In this document: positions 52,801 through 56,900 of the stretch, piece by piece
Layout of the letters: the number at the start of each line of letters is the position of its first letter
How positions within the stretch are numbered: position 1 is the stretch's first letter
Source of the DNA: Acanthosepion lycidas
Lineage: Eukaryota; Mollusca; Cephalopoda; Sepiida; Sepiidae
Assembly (NCBI GenBank): GCA_963932145.1
Contig: OZ010586.1
Span: 57,406,650-57,470,649, forward strand
Direction: 5' to 3'
Length of the DNA stretch: 64,000 bases
Position numbers and translations under genes: made by a program
The notes under the pieces: model-generated
Told to the model about the DNA's origin: nothing
What the model saw: the letters and a program-made list of their open reading frames with translations, nothing else
Database searches by the model: none

Positions 52801-53402
52801 ATAAATATACATGATCCAATCAAATAGTAATTAAAATAAATATGGAAGACAAGACTCCAGAAGGAGTGATAGCAGCTGTTAGGACCCTCAGGCATGGGCA
52901 AATGGTTAACACCCAAACTAGGCTCAAAATACTATGAAAATATAAAAATAAATTTTTATATTAAAAATATTAGCAATGCATTTTTTGAAAGAAAAAAAAA
53001 AAATTACCAGCAATAACAAAAACCCTCTTTACAAAAATACATCAATGAAACCTGATCTACAGACTGATTTCTTATAAAGAATACATATTTTATTCATATG
53101 AACCTCACCTAATCTTGTCAGCTCTGTTGAGGTTGATGTGCCGTAAAACAAAATAAACTAAACCAAGACTTCACAAAAGTTTTAAAACATACTTGAAAAT
53201 ATATTCTAAAGCAATTAAAATATTCAAGAATTGACTTCTGTATTGATTATAAAAAACTAGAAAATTTTTCCCAACATTCCAATAGATATTAAATTAAAAT
53301 TGCTCACCATGTTGAGGATGTGTTGAAGCATTTGTTTTAAATAAGGATCACCATGTTGCATACAAGAGTAAATTGTAGAAGCTAATGCTCCTCCTCTTTC
53401 AT
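1663..53402 (-). CDS. TUBGCP3: TUBGCP3: gamma-tubulin complex component 3, C-terminal part (14 exons)
   Basis: GCP3 joins GCP2 and gamma-tubulin in the gamma-tubulin small complex, which assembles into the ring that nucleates microtubules at centrosomes. Fourteen minus-strand exons, all with GT donors and AG acceptors, give 1616 coding nt in one continuous frame (537 residues plus a split first codon). The translation follows animal GCP3 closely. Landmarks are [14 protein letters not shown] (first exon), [98 protein letters not shown] and the terminal [10 protein letters not shown]. This covers the end of the GRIP1 region and all of GRIP2, the gamma-tubulin-binding half. GCP2 also has an RLDFN-type C-terminus, but the stretches above match GCP3. 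Introns range from 120 bp to 18.9 kb; the large ones are filled with transposons. The N-terminal exons are outside the window. Confidence 0.95.
2533..2649 (-). CDS. TUBGCP3: TUBGCP3 exon m
   Basis: 117 nt, 39 codons, beginning [20 protein letters not shown]. It matches the GQWGVTAAEEEEE segment of vertebrate GCP3. The donor is GTACAC and the acceptor TAG. Confidence 0.93.
3202..3342 (-). CDS. TUBGCP3: TUBGCP3 exon l
   Basis: 141 nt, 47 codons: [20 protein letters not shown] and then a charged helix rich in E, K and Q. It matches the LLNQLRAVFDQIIELQ segment and the following coiled region. The donor is GTAAAC and the acceptor AAG. Confidence 0.92.
3343..5199. other. TUBGCP3 intron, no recognised element
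   Basis: AT-rich intronic DNA with homopolymer runs (for example a T-rich stretch near 4340-4372). No ORF with family signatures was recognised in either strand. Confidence 0.6.
5200..5331 (-). CDS. TUBGCP3: TUBGCP3 exon k
   Basis: 132 nt, 44 codons: [44 protein letters not shown]. It is equivalent to [30 protein letters not shown] in vertebrates. The donor is GTAAGT and the acceptor TAG. Confidence 0.95.
5332..6153. other. start of the 11 kb intron, with a CA microsatellite
   Basis: No coding signal. A CA dinucleotide run lies at about 6023-6043. The segment ends at the 5' LTR of gypsy-1. Confidence 0.6.
6154..6366 (+). repeat. 5' LTR of gypsy-1
   Basis: 213 bp beginning TGTTGTAGTG and ending GGTCACAACA, the canonical TG...CA with short terminal inverted repeats. 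A primer-binding site and gag follow directly. No matching 3' LTR is in the window; the element is 3'-truncated in integrase. Confidence 0.8.
6368..6384 (+). promoter_or_regulatory. primer-binding site of gypsy-1 (tRNA-Ser type)
   Basis: TTGGTGACGAAGGATTC lies 1 bp after the LTR. It is complementary, with two mismatches over the first dozen bases, to a eukaryotic tRNA-Ser 3' end (…CCTCGTCGCCA). Gypsy-2 has a related site. Assignment to a particular isoacceptor is inference. Confidence 0.6.
6694..7620 (+). pseudogene. gypsy-1 gag relic
   Basis: Starts [20 protein letters not shown] and continues as a Gln/Glu-rich coiled coil with premature stops. Next come a capsid-like part and, near 7300-7365, [20 protein letters not shown], closely matching NKHCEEFKLAELSADNFKCL of gypsy-2. 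A run near 7555-7610 ([17 protein letters not shown]) corresponds to the gypsy-2 gag C-terminus. The relic is interrupted by an antisense RT fragment at 7397-7506 and by several frameshifts. Confidence 0.8.
7397..7506 (-). repeat. inverted duplicate of gypsy-1 RT sequence inside gag
   Basis: This 110-bp stretch is a near-match to the reverse complement of 8601-8709, part of the RT gene of the same element. It splits gag, which resumes on the far side with the expected residues. See the finding on this insertion. Confidence 0.85.
7640..10230 (+). pseudogene. gypsy-1 pol relic (zinc knuckle, PR, RT, RNase H, IN)
   Basis: In order: a CCHC knuckle ([14 protein letters not shown], near 7774-7815); a decayed protease with [10 protein letters not shown] where a DTG triad is expected (near 7935); RT from about 8340, with YLDDVLMKT near 8795 keeping the catalytic DD; RNase H from about 9190 ([28 protein letters not shown], then TDHRP); and an integrase zinc-binding part from about 9880, fading near 10230. 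Many stops and frameshifts show it is long dead. Domain order PR-RT-RH-IN places it in Ty3/gypsy, same family as gypsy-2. Confidence 0.85.
10490..11700 (-). pseudogene. Penelope-like element fragment 2 (RT and GIY-YIG)
   Basis: Minus-strand translation across frames gives [20 protein letters not shown] (near 11590-11650), a PLE RT signature; then [12 protein letters not shown] near 11240; and near 10640-10740 a YIGHTCTT-like motif with downstream basic residues, as in the GIY-YIG endonuclease of EN(+) Penelope elements. Stops are frequent. It is a different PLE lineage from the copy at 18.4-21.0 kb, because the motif surroundings differ. Confidence 0.75.
12180..12530 (-). pseudogene. possible LINE ORF2 C-terminal tail
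   Basis: An 87-residue open stretch contains [20 protein letters not shown] followed by an IDDLDW segment and, past its stop, a Cys-rich [10 protein letters not shown] run. The order (RWKD-like segment, DxxxW, then a zinc-finger-like end) resembles the C-terminus of some non-LTR retrotransposon proteins. Similarity is weak and I did not see the RT itself. Confidence 0.35.
12617..12682. repeat. 25-bp inverted repeat (hairpin)
   Basis: Arms 12617-12641 and 12658-12682 are complementary with one mismatch, around a 16-bp loop. The arms are AT-rich (GTTTAAATGTTTTTTCAA). I do not recognise a transposon family or see target duplications. Confidence 0.6.
12690..12960 (+). pseudogene. possible Penelope-like fragment upstream of a lost GIY-YIG domain
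   Basis: Plus-strand frames give [20 protein letters not shown] followed by a RDIITKKN-like stretch. This resembles the linker that precedes the GIY-YIG domain in Penelope polyproteins. The call rests on pattern only and is weak. Confidence 0.3.
13160..13860. other. intronic stretch without recognised genes
   Basis: AT-rich DNA with short A and T homopolymers. Nothing was recognised in either strand. Confidence 0.5.
13860..14242 (+). pseudogene. hAT transposase C-terminus (dimerisation region)
   Basis: From about 14091 to the stop at 14240-14242 a clean frame reads [20 protein letters not shown], then [20 protein letters not shown] and [20 protein letters not shown] is the signature of the hAT C-terminal dimerisation domain. 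Upstream frames (13869-14111) hold further decayed transposase. The catalytic core is missing, so this is a truncated relic. Confidence 0.8.
14640..15110. other. GC-richer segment, possible retroelement UTR or LTR remnant
   Basis: The base composition is clearly less AT-rich than the surrounding intron and runs straight into the gypsy gag/protease relic at 15110-15760. No repeat boundary, primer site or matching LTR was found, so its identity is open. Confidence 0.3.
15110..15760 (-). pseudogene. Ty3/gypsy gag-protease relic
   Basis: On the minus strand, Cys/His-rich zinc-knuckle segments (15600-15750; [15 protein letters not shown]-like) precede [20 protein letters not shown], then [20 protein letters not shown] and [20 protein letters not shown] (15300-15533). 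This is the protease-to-RT linker of a gypsy lineage common in invertebrates. It is truncated before RT. The gag relic at 48.1-48.9 kb looks like the N-terminal part of the same family. Confidence 0.7.
16137..16162 (+). ncRNA. hammerhead-ribozyme-like core, isolated
   Basis: CTGATGA (16137-16143), a possible stem GCTTT/AAAGT (45-49 with 54-58, one G-U pair) and GAAA (16159-16162) follow the hammerhead core layout, with one extra A before the stem. Stems I and III and the cleavage site were not found. This may be a retroelement remnant or chance. Confidence 0.3.
16303..16391 (-). CDS. TUBGCP3: TUBGCP3 exon j
   Basis: 89 nt encoding [20 protein letters not shown] and QLQYYINFE. It matches [27 protein letters not shown], a helical part of GRIP2. 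The donor is GTATGC. An 11 kb transposon-rich intron separates it from the next exon. Confidence 0.94.
16392..17600. other. intron segment with GT microsatellites
   Basis: Contains a GT run near 17331-17355; another lies just outside at 16210-16228. An open stretch on the minus strand at 16468-16743 (91 residues) has no motif I recognise. No other feature is seen. Confidence 0.5.
17605..18364 (-). mobile_element. inverted 3' part of the Penelope element (head-to-head copy)
   Basis: Read on the minus strand, this segment repeats the plus-strand sequence from about 20304 onward: the linker, the GIY-YIG domain region ([20 protein letters not shown], then [20 protein letters not shown], 17954-18217) and the SINE-like 3' region. 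It joins the plus-strand element directly at about 18364-18367. Inverted 5'-truncated partner copies are a known Penelope insertion structure. Confidence 0.85.
18365..21005 (+). mobile_element. Penelope-like element 1 (RT + GIY-YIG), degenerate
   Basis: A single PLE polyprotein split over several frames. The N-terminal region (18863-19320) has [16 protein letters not shown] and [20 protein letters not shown], typical PLE blocks. RT follows at 19309-20170. The GIY-YIG domain at about 20400-20640 has [28 protein letters not shown] and [20 protein letters not shown] 3' untranslated part with tRNA-like boxes follows and ends near the T-run at 21001. Penelope elements prime at exposed DNA ends and carry their own endonuclease. 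It is no longer functional because of frameshifts. Confidence 0.9.
19309..20309 (+). pseudogene. Penelope-like reverse transcriptase
   Basis: Part 1 (19309-19635) carries [19 protein letters not shown], then a frame break where the SFDVVSLFTxVP block is expected. Part 2 (19644-20309) keeps [32 protein letters not shown] with the catalytic [15 protein letters not shown] and [14 protein letters not shown]. These are the RT motifs 4-7 of Penelope elements, which group near telomerase rather than with LINEs. Confidence 0.9.
21015..21290 (+). repeat. SINE-like / Penelope terminal module, plus-strand copy
   Basis: About 275 bp from GGGTCTTGTCACTGGATC to AATAATGTAAATAGTG. It has a B-box-like GAGTTCAATACCC, a conserved middle, AATAAAGGGTTCAGTTCGAC, and a hammerhead-like core at 21191-21222. 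It is nearly the reverse complement of 29108-29375. Its first half also duplicates the end of the Penelope element just before the T-run. Confidence 0.75.
21191..21222 (+). ncRNA. hammerhead-ribozyme-like core in the terminal module
   Basis: CTGATGA, one A, GGCTG, a 10-nt loop, CAGCC, then GAAA. Stem II is five perfect pairs. Hammerhead motifs are known in Penelope terminal repeats. I could not assign stems I and III or a UH cleavage site here, so activity is unproven. Confidence 0.45.
21940..22170 (-). repeat. decayed copy of the terminal module
   Basis: On the minus strand it carries the AATAAAGGGTTCTGTTGAAA segment and a CTTGAAGAAGACTGGAGGG...CAGCTGAAAC core, the same module with more mutations. 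It stands alone, without a Penelope ORF. Confidence 0.55.
22171..23322. other. intronic stretch, one GC-richer unrecognised block
   Basis: 22380-22860 is less AT-rich and may be an old repeat, but no family feature is visible. It ends in an A-run (22861-22879), which would suit the tail of a retroposed sequence. Confidence 0.35.
23323..23458 (-). CDS. TUBGCP3: TUBGCP3 exon i
   Basis: 136 nt encoding [20 protein letters not shown] and then [25 protein letters not shown], ending one base into a Glu codon. [14 protein letters not shown] is identical to the vertebrate motif. The donor is GTAAGT. Confidence 0.95.
23459..25575. other. TUBGCP3 intron, no recognised element
   Basis: Very AT-rich with many homopolymers. 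No ORF or repeat family was recognised. Confidence 0.6.
25576..25644 (-). CDS. TUBGCP3: TUBGCP3 exon h
   Basis: 69 nt, 23 codons: [20 protein letters not shown] and IKT. It corresponds to [20 protein letters not shown] in vertebrate GCP3. The donor is GTGAGT and the acceptor AAG. Confidence 0.94.
25854..26010 (+). repeat. decayed copy of the terminal module
   Basis: Contains AAGAGTTCAGTTCAAAATTC and CTTATGAAGGCCGGAGGGC...CAGCTGGAAC, the same order as the modules at 21.0 and 29.1 kb. The 3' end reads GATGAGGATAATAGTCTG, matching the common tail. Confidence 0.6.
26011..27956. other. intron segment with homopolymers and short direct repeats
   Basis: TAGAGATGGGCGGTTTAACC near 26007 looks like a hAT-type terminus, but I found no matching other end. 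Two AGGAAATACAACA-containing repeats lie at about 26310-26400. A long A-run spans about 26481-26506. Open stretches near 27378-27605 show no family motifs. Confidence 0.35.
27957..28092 (-). CDS. TUBGCP3: TUBGCP3 exon g
   Basis: 136 nt. It completes a Gln codon, then encodes [20 protein letters not shown] and [25 protein letters not shown]. [18 protein letters not shown] is a strongly conserved GCP3 stretch. The donor is GTTCAA. Confidence 0.94.
28213..28277 (-). CDS. TUBGCP3: TUBGCP3 exon f
   Basis: 65 nt encoding [20 protein letters not shown] and L, ending two bases into a codon. RRYLLxGQGDF is a hallmark of the GRIP2 domain. The following intron is 120 bp, the shortest seen here. Confidence 0.94.
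28278..29107. other. intronic stretch without recognised genes
   Basis: AT-rich. Nothing was recognised before the terminal module at 29108. Confidence 0.5.
29108..29375 (-). repeat. SINE-like / Penelope terminal module, minus-strand copy
   Basis: Nearly identical over its length to the reverse complement of 21020-21285, including GGTTAGATCCAGTGACAGG and the AATAAAGGGTTCAGTTTGAC segment. The core here is CTGAAGA...GAAACG with a much shorter intervening loop. At its end, GAACTCACACTCTTTGG and CCAAAGAGTGTGAGTTC form a 17-bp inverted repeat. Confidence 0.75.
29376..30446. other. intron segment, possible SINE near 29985-30045
   Basis: A tRNA-like run, AATAAAGCACTGGCCTC followed by GGTTAGGTCC about 25 bp later, could be A- and B-box remnants on the plus strand. 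The remainder is AT-rich and unrecognised. Confidence 0.35.
30447..30574 (-). CDS. TUBGCP3: TUBGCP3 exon e
   Basis: 128 nt encoding [20 protein letters not shown] and then [22 protein letters not shown]. It matches the [27 protein letters not shown] region at the start of GRIP2. The donor is GTATAT and the acceptor CAG. It lies about 125 bp from the left edge of the copia relic. Confidence 0.93.
30701..30747. repeat. perfect 22-bp inverted repeat at the copia left edge
   Basis: Arms 30701-30722 and 30726-30747 (TGAAAATTCCTTTTCAAAGG and onward) are exact reverse complements around TCA. The right arm is continuous with the copia coding sequence. The left arm looks like a snap-back copy of it. 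Confidence 0.85.
30726..31302 (+). pseudogene. Ty1/copia pol relic, left part (RT)
   Basis: Frames read [35 protein letters not shown] and then [11 protein letters not shown], the RT start block of Ty1/copia elements. After the mariner MITE the relic continues [20 protein letters not shown]. The 5' end (gag, protease, integrase) is missing. The provirus at 31303 splits it from its continuation at 43183. Confidence 0.85.
31061..31132. mobile_element. MADE1-like mariner MITE, copy 2
   Basis: 72 bp, two 36-bp arms with one mismatch and no loop, TA on both sides (31059-31060, 31133-31134). Both ends are TTAGGTTGGTGCAAAAATAA. It is inserted in the copia RT coding sequence and is shorter in the centre than copy 1. 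Confidence 0.92.
31303..32988 (-). repeat. 3' LTR of the env provirus
   Basis: 1686 bp, TGTGA...TCACA at its ends, closely matching 41517-43182 with scattered substitutions and a few small indels. Examples are extra bases near 31340, and changes near 32370-32440 in the pyrimidine tract. Plus-strand open stretches inside it occur in both LTRs and are not protein-like. Confidence 0.92.
32989..33001 (-). promoter_or_regulatory. polypurine tract of the env provirus
   Basis: The minus strand reads TTAGGGGAGGAT immediately before the 3' LTR, the expected place and composition of the plus-strand DNA primer. Confidence 0.8.
33112..33350. repeat. 39-bp tandem array with octamer motifs
   Basis: Five full units with a period of 39, 39, 38 and 39 bp. 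Each contains ACATGCAAATGT (starts 33151, 33190, 33229, 33267, 33306), plus a degenerate unit on each side. The array lies between env and the polypurine tract. The long open frames through it arise from the repeat and are not genes. A GT run follows at about 33359-33374. Confidence 0.92.
33471..35376 (-). pseudogene. env-like F-type fusion protein, broken
   Basis: The third ORF, downstream of pol as in errantiviruses. A Met-rich hydrophobic start at about 35376 looks like a signal peptide. The central part (34382-35020) has an Ala/Gly/Ile-rich stretch followed by [17 protein letters not shown], matching the LFGT...DD...I pattern behind the fusion peptide of baculovirus F / gypsy Env proteins. 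Long helical heptads follow. The C-terminal part (33471-34346) has paired cysteines, NVTL and NCT glycosylation sites and a membrane segment ([18 protein letters not shown]) before a basic tail. Frame breaks occur near 35240-35300, 35000 and 34380, so no complete product can be made as written. Confidence 0.8.
35749..37778 (-). pseudogene. env provirus integrase with charged C-terminal extension
   Basis: An HHCC zinc-binding domain ([16 protein letters not shown], then CVVCQ), catalytic core residues in [17 protein letters not shown] and [13 protein letters not shown] (DD35E arrangement), and a GPY/F-like C-terminus ([12 protein letters not shown] ... [11 protein letters not shown], 36300-36560). 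About 200 residues rich in Glu, Lys and Arg follow to 35749, unusually long for gypsy integrases. Frames change near 36850-36990 and near 36700. Confidence 0.88.
37782..39373 (-). pseudogene. env provirus reverse transcriptase and RNase H
   Basis: RT N-terminal part at 38579-38869: [29 protein letters not shown] and [19 protein letters not shown] core at 37782-38603: [19 protein letters not shown] and [13 protein letters not shown] with an intact YLDD. RNase [36 protein letters not shown] and [13 protein letters not shown]. The linker upstream is at 38885-39373. A frame break near 38590 and a TAG at about 37779-37781 interrupt it. Confidence 0.9.
39483..39791 (-). pseudogene. env provirus aspartic protease
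   Basis: 102 residues. [20 protein letters not shown] contains the DTGA active-site triad. [20 protein letters not shown] and an AILGALR end (ILGxD-like) follow. It cleaves Gag-Pol in related elements. It lies directly after the zinc knuckles in a different frame and is separated from RT by a broken linker (39373-39483). Confidence 0.85.
39743..41231 (-). pseudogene. env provirus gag (capsid and nucleocapsid)
   Basis: Capsid-like part at 40776-41231, with [20 protein letters not shown] and then [21 protein letters not shown] frame change near 40800 leads to a continuation at 40637-40834. The nucleocapsid has [14 protein letters not shown] (40222-40527), [14 protein letters not shown] and [14 protein letters not shown] (39743-40348), canonical CCHC knuckles that bind RNA during packaging. 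Three copies of a QLKxxKVKxW segment precede them. At least three frames are used, so it is broken or the assembly contains indels. Confidence 0.85.
41502..41516 (-). promoter_or_regulatory. primer-binding site of the env provirus (tRNA-His type)
   Basis: Directly inside the 5' LTR the minus strand reads TTGGTGCCGTGACC. TGGTGCCGTGAC is complementary to the conserved 3' end of eukaryotic tRNA-His (GTCACGGCACCA). After 12 bases the match ends. Confidence 0.75.
41517..43182 (-). repeat. 5' LTR of the env provirus
   Basis: 1666 bp pair of the LTR at 31303. It holds the promoter for the element: on the minus strand CATATAAGCAGAG near 42230-42245 is a TATA-like box, conserved in the other LTR. Two internal copies of the LTR-end plus primer-site motif lie at 41531-41552 and 41609-41628. 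Confidence 0.92.
42230..42245 (-). promoter_or_regulatory. TATA-like box in the 5' LTR
   Basis: The minus strand reads CATATAAGCAGAGTCGC. It is the best TATA match in the LTR and is conserved in the 3' LTR near 32020-32036. Use as the provirus promoter is inferred; a start site would be expected about 25-30 bp downstream. Confidence 0.45.
43183..44075 (+). pseudogene. Ty1/copia pol relic, right part (RT end and RNase H)
   Basis: Continues the relic at 30726: [14 protein letters not shown] (the RT HVDD block), a YLG-like segment, [35 protein letters not shown] (RNase H), then [20 protein letters not shown], the copia C-terminal block, ending in an A-run at 44080-44098. It is stop-riddled. The reading order resumes where the provirus interrupted it. 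Confidence 0.85.
44185..44253 (-). repeat. tRNA-derived SINE head
   Basis: The minus strand has TTAAGCTGAGGAGTAGGCAT as an A-box-like segment and GAGTTCAATCC about 30 bp later as a B box. It sits between the copia RNase H end and the copia gag relic. Confidence 0.5.
44426..45065 (-). pseudogene. Ty1/copia gag relic, opposite orientation
   Basis: [47 protein letters not shown], then a second frame with [20 protein letters not shown] and [10 protein letters not shown]. This layout (W-rich start, LSL.GKAREA, late LxKL and MxxxIKKM) is the copia gag type. It faces the copia pol relic, suggesting an inversion or a second element. Confidence 0.7.
45066..46500. other. intron segment without a recognised element
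   Basis: Moderately GC-richer than the introns to the left, with several C-rich stretches. An open stretch at 46091-46285 has no motif I can name. Probably old retroelement sequence, but unsupported. Confidence 0.3.
46500..47060 (+). pseudogene. possible gypsy integrase C-terminal relic
   Basis: Frames at 46522-46980 and 46892-47089 hold [20 protein letters not shown] (compare the v.iQnP...W..xGxV pattern of gypsy integrase tails) and a Pro/Arg-rich end ([14 protein letters not shown]). No catalytic residues are seen. This is an inference from pattern. Confidence 0.3.
47100..47830 (-). pseudogene. LINE reverse transcriptase relic
   Basis: On the minus strand: [19 protein letters not shown] (GFRkgrgTrdAI-like block), then [18 protein letters not shown], a YADD-type RT centre, then a decayed YLDSVITEI (YLGSVI-like) block. 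The order is that of LINE RTs. The stretch between the first two blocks is much shortened, so there is an internal deletion. Confidence 0.6.
48080..48860 (-). pseudogene. Ty3/gypsy gag relic
   Basis: Near 48840 a start-like [11 protein letters not shown] occurs; later [39 protein letters not shown], then [13 protein letters not shown], a CCHC knuckle with the last Cys lost. CAFVxGLPxxxKQLLxAxSxMExMxLxQIL is a recurrent gypsy gag motif in invertebrates. It probably belongs to the same family as the protease relic at 15.1-15.8 kb. Confidence 0.7.
48870..49485. other. intron end before TUBGCP3 exon d
   Basis: Nothing recognised except ordinary AT-rich intron sequence. Confidence 0.5.
49486..49588 (-). 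CDS. TUBGCP3: TUBGCP3 exon d
   Basis: 103 nt encoding [20 protein letters not shown] and a variable linker, ending one base into a codon. The acceptor follows a long pyrimidine run (a C/T tract on the minus strand). The next exon is 18.9 kb away across the nested retrotransposon cluster. The split codon (G+CT, Ala) joins in phase with the exon at 30447-30574. Confidence 0.93.
49589..51400. other. TUBGCP3 intron with a GC-rich hairpin
   Basis: No coding signal. The only stand-out is the perfect inverted repeat at 50457-50496. Confidence 0.6.
50457..50496. repeat. perfect 17-bp GC-rich inverted repeat
   Basis: Arms GCAATTCCGGTGGCTGG and its exact complement, loop ATAACA. GC-rich in an AT-rich intron. 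No flanking target duplication is obvious. Family unknown. Confidence 0.85.
51401..51508 (-). CDS. TUBGCP3: TUBGCP3 exon c
   Basis: 108 nt, 36 codons, starting [20 protein letters not shown] and continuing [16 protein letters not shown]. It aligns with the FFVASDP...LWHDKYTLRKSMIPSF stretch of vertebrate GCP3. The donor is GTAACT, non-consensus at +5/+6 but still a GT donor. Confidence 0.94.
51688..51762 (-). CDS. TUBGCP3: TUBGCP3 exon b
   Basis: 75 nt, 25 whole codons, encoding [19 protein letters not shown] and then NDPMGE. The donor is GTAAGT and the acceptor CAG. RWIYDGxLE is a conserved GRIP-domain motif of GCP proteins. The neighbouring 3' intron is only 179 bp. Confidence 0.94.
51763..53307. 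other. TUBGCP3 intron, no recognised element
   Basis: AT-rich with A-runs (52783-52796, 52990-53003). Nothing else is seen. Confidence 0.6.
53308..53402 (-). CDS. TUBGCP3: TUBGCP3 exon a (most upstream in window)
   Basis: 95 nt. The acceptor CAG lies at 53403-53405 and the donor is GTGAGC. The exon enters with a split Asp codon and encodes [19 protein letters not shown] and what follows, ending on a whole codon. The residues match the GGELASAVH...GDPY stretch of animal GCP3. No further upstream exon was recognised before 64000, so the preceding intron exceeds 10 kb. Confidence 0.93.
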
Positions 53403-53879
53403 CTGAAATGAAACAAAAGTTTAAATGTGCTTATGCATATTTTTATCTAAACTTCAGAAATTATTATAACATTAAATTTTTTTTATATAAGGAAAAATTA
53501 ACAATTTGTAAAGTTTTAATAATTACACTTTAGAGAGTGTTCATACAAGACACTTTAAATTGGAATTAAAAAATTAAAATCACATTGTAATGTTAAAGGA
53601 GATGCATTTAGAAATACAAATCTTACCAAATTTCATATTAACACAATATGTTTAAAATCAAATAAATTGGATTCATAATGCAAAAAAAAAAAAAAAAAGG
53701 ATTTTGACTGTAGTTGAAATCAGTGATTGTAAATCTATGATCCTTTCCTTAGTTGCATATGTGCTTTGGCAGGGCTATATACAGTTTTGAATTCAGAGTT
53801 GTCTTTCTAGACTGGTTACCACCTAAAGCTAAAGAGCCTAGTCCACCCTACTATTTAGCTGGAAGGATTCAGGGATAGA

Positions 53880-53995
53880 TTCATACCTAGCCCAAGGGTA
53901 TTTACACATAAGTGAATGTATTGGAGTTCACTGGAATTTGAACTTGTCTCTCCAATTTCTTAATTCAAGCTGCTACCCATTACACCACCCACACA
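53880..53995 (-). repeat. tRNA-derived SINE
   Basis: On the minus strand, GTGGTGTAATGGGTAGCAGC is an A-box-like start and AAGTTCAAATTCC the B box, with tRNA-like spacing between them. The body beyond is short and decayed. Confidence 0.6.
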
Positions 53996-56900
53996 TTTAA
54001 ACTAATGTGACCTAAACTATTCCAAGTCATAAACTTTAAAGATCTGATTGATATAAATTTTAGTTCAGAAGTAATTTACTGTAAAATTAGATTTTCAAAT
54101 TTTAAATCACTATTTAATAAAGAACACTGAGAAAATATGACAGTATAATAAATATTTTAAATTCACAGTATAACAAATTCTATAAAAATTAAGTACAGGT
54201 TTACATGTACTTAGTATTATTAATTCATTGTCTTTAACTAACATTATTGTTGTATACTAGCAAAATCAACAATACTTATTTAAAACCTAAGGTGTCAATG
54301 TGGTACCATAAATAAGTGCAATTACACCTGAGTCAAGGGAAGGGGGGTTCCAATGAAAGATGGGCAGTGGTCAGTTGAGAAAGGGTGAATTTTGTAAATA
54401 GATCAGGCCTGTGAAATTCAAGTAACCAGTCAAAAAAGTTTCTTTGGGTTGGCAGAATAATAAAACTAGAAATGAAAAAGAAGTGAAAGGGTTAATCAAC
54501 CAAAATAAATTAATGTTTGGATAGGCCTCGGAAATGCAGGGAATCAAATTTATTTTGGATGTCAACCTATGGACATGTGGAATAATTTTGGCATAAGCAA
54601 TAAAAGAATTTCCATTTTCAAATTGTGAAGCATATTTGAGTCATGATGTTGAAAGCAGGCTTCAGAATGAAGATATTTTGAAAAGTAATTAATGGACAAA
54701 TATGGATTCTTTGTCTTATCACTAGGGACCCAAAATTTGTATATAAAGAATGAAGAATGCAAGATGATAGATTGAAATCCATGGCATGTGATCTAATAAA
54801 GAAAATCACTGAACAACAACTGAAGATTGTGATATGCCAGTTATAAAAGGATGAAGAGAAATAACAAAGAACAGCAGAAGATAACTGGATGAAGAGAAAT
54901 GACCTTCTCTTGTCATTCAATTTATCTTAAACTAGACATAAATTAAAGTTGAAATCTCATCAATATAACCAGTCCAACAGAAAAGACAAATTTTGACTTA
55001 TAGGTTGAAGATGGAAATTATCCTGTAAACCCATATTTTTAACTACATCTCCATTGATGACAGTTCACCACAACCATAGTGGAAATAGGAAAGGGCTAAG
55101 AGAACTGACTGTAACCCTGATAAAATACATTTTTATTCTTGTTGCATTTTAAATATTTTTGATATACTCAACTCTAAAGTAAATCATAATCAGTTCCCTC
55201 CAGATTTTTTCATTTTAACTAGCTCCACTGAAAGATTTCCTGAGATCTAAAAATGCTAACACAACATAAGGTGAAGAAGACAAATGATGGGGGTAACAGC
55301 CACAAAATGGAGTCATATATTTGGTTTTGATTTCAATAGAGTCTGAAATTTATTTATGCATAATTTGTCCTTTTAACATTTCTTAGGTACCAAGAATTAA
55401 AAAATCAAACTGTTCTGATAAAGAATATAAATTATACTAATAATTATGAATATAAATTTTACAAATTATTATTGCATGAGTGAAAAAAATGGCTCTAATA
55501 CAGATATAAATAAAACAAACAGACAAGTGGACAGACACTCTTCAATTCTGGACATTAAGAGGTGATAATCTACGGTAATTAACTTGATTTATGATACCCA
55601 CTTATTCTCAGAGATCCCAAGACATTTTCCCCACACAAATATATGCTTTTTCGGCAAAACGAGTCTTTAATAAAAATTTTCCCCTTTGTCTCATAGTTTT
55701 CACTTTTGTTTCAGATACTATTATACATGCTACAAACAGATATTCTATCTTTGCAAAAGATTTGTTTCATTAAGACATTTTTGCAAAAGACCAAAATAAA
55801 TGTGAAATCAAATATACAATGTCAACCTGTAAGAATTGTTGTTCTATAACACAGTATTATCTTGAGGGAATATCACAGCTTTTCTCTCAATTCATTCCAG
55901 ATGCTTTTTGTCCACTTTACCTTCAACTTATCTAATTGCATATAGTATTTGTCTGAATCAATCATTTGTTTCTCTGGGTCTCTTAGAAGCCTAGACAAAA
56001 AAACAAAAAAAAAAAAAAAAAAAAATCTGCTGGCCATAAAACAGAAAGACTCAAGATTGAGATAAAAACCACATCGTCCTTTTCTATGTGAGTATCTATT
56101 GTGTCAGACTTGTTGATTCGGGTAACCTTCAGGGAATTTTGAACTGAACCCTTTATTTAATCTATGCTGCACATGTCTTGGGATATATTTGGGTTATTTT
56201 CACCCCATTACACTGGCCCAGAGATTAAACTCACAATTACTGTCACCAAATTTCAAAATCAATGCTTTAATCCACTAGGCTATTGTCCCCATGGGATAAT
56301 TCTGAGTGGAGAACTTGGAACCTTGATCCTAACTGCCCTGCTAATGAGTGCTGCTGTTGACAAAGTCAATGCTGCAGCGGTGACAAGTTGAAATACTCTG
56401 AGATACTGTCAAACCTAGTTGCGAATGGTACCTACTACAATAGGACAGGTTGATTTTGCACTAAATTTGAAATTTGGGGTTTGATATGATAAATAATAAC
56501 ACAAAATACTTTTTGAAAATCATTACTGTTTTTTTCAGGAAACAAATTTAAAGATTAAGTTTAGGTACAAAATTGGAGCATTGGAATTTCATTCAGGTGA
56601 TCAGTGAAAGATTTAACAGTTAAAAACTTCTGTACTCTTATGGAAAACAAATATGTAAGTGTTTTTGAATTGCAACATTTACCTCGTTCTCACAATATGA
56701 CAATTATATGAAATTTTCCAAATTTAGGTAAAATGGAGATTAAATACAATAATGTCTTTAGACGGTGTCCAACAATGTAATTGATTCCTTTTTTCTCAGA
56801 CAGAATTTAGGTTTTATTTTTCAGTGGGGAAAAAATTAAACTAATTCTCAAAAATCCCAGCAAAAAAAAAAAACTCATAAAAAAATTTCTTCATTTTAAT

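Noticed and set aside
54371-54920. Overlapping minus-strand open frames of 64-100 residues
   Set aside because: Hydrophobic composition typical of AT-rich noncoding DNA; no splice context fitting TUBGCP3 and no family signature.
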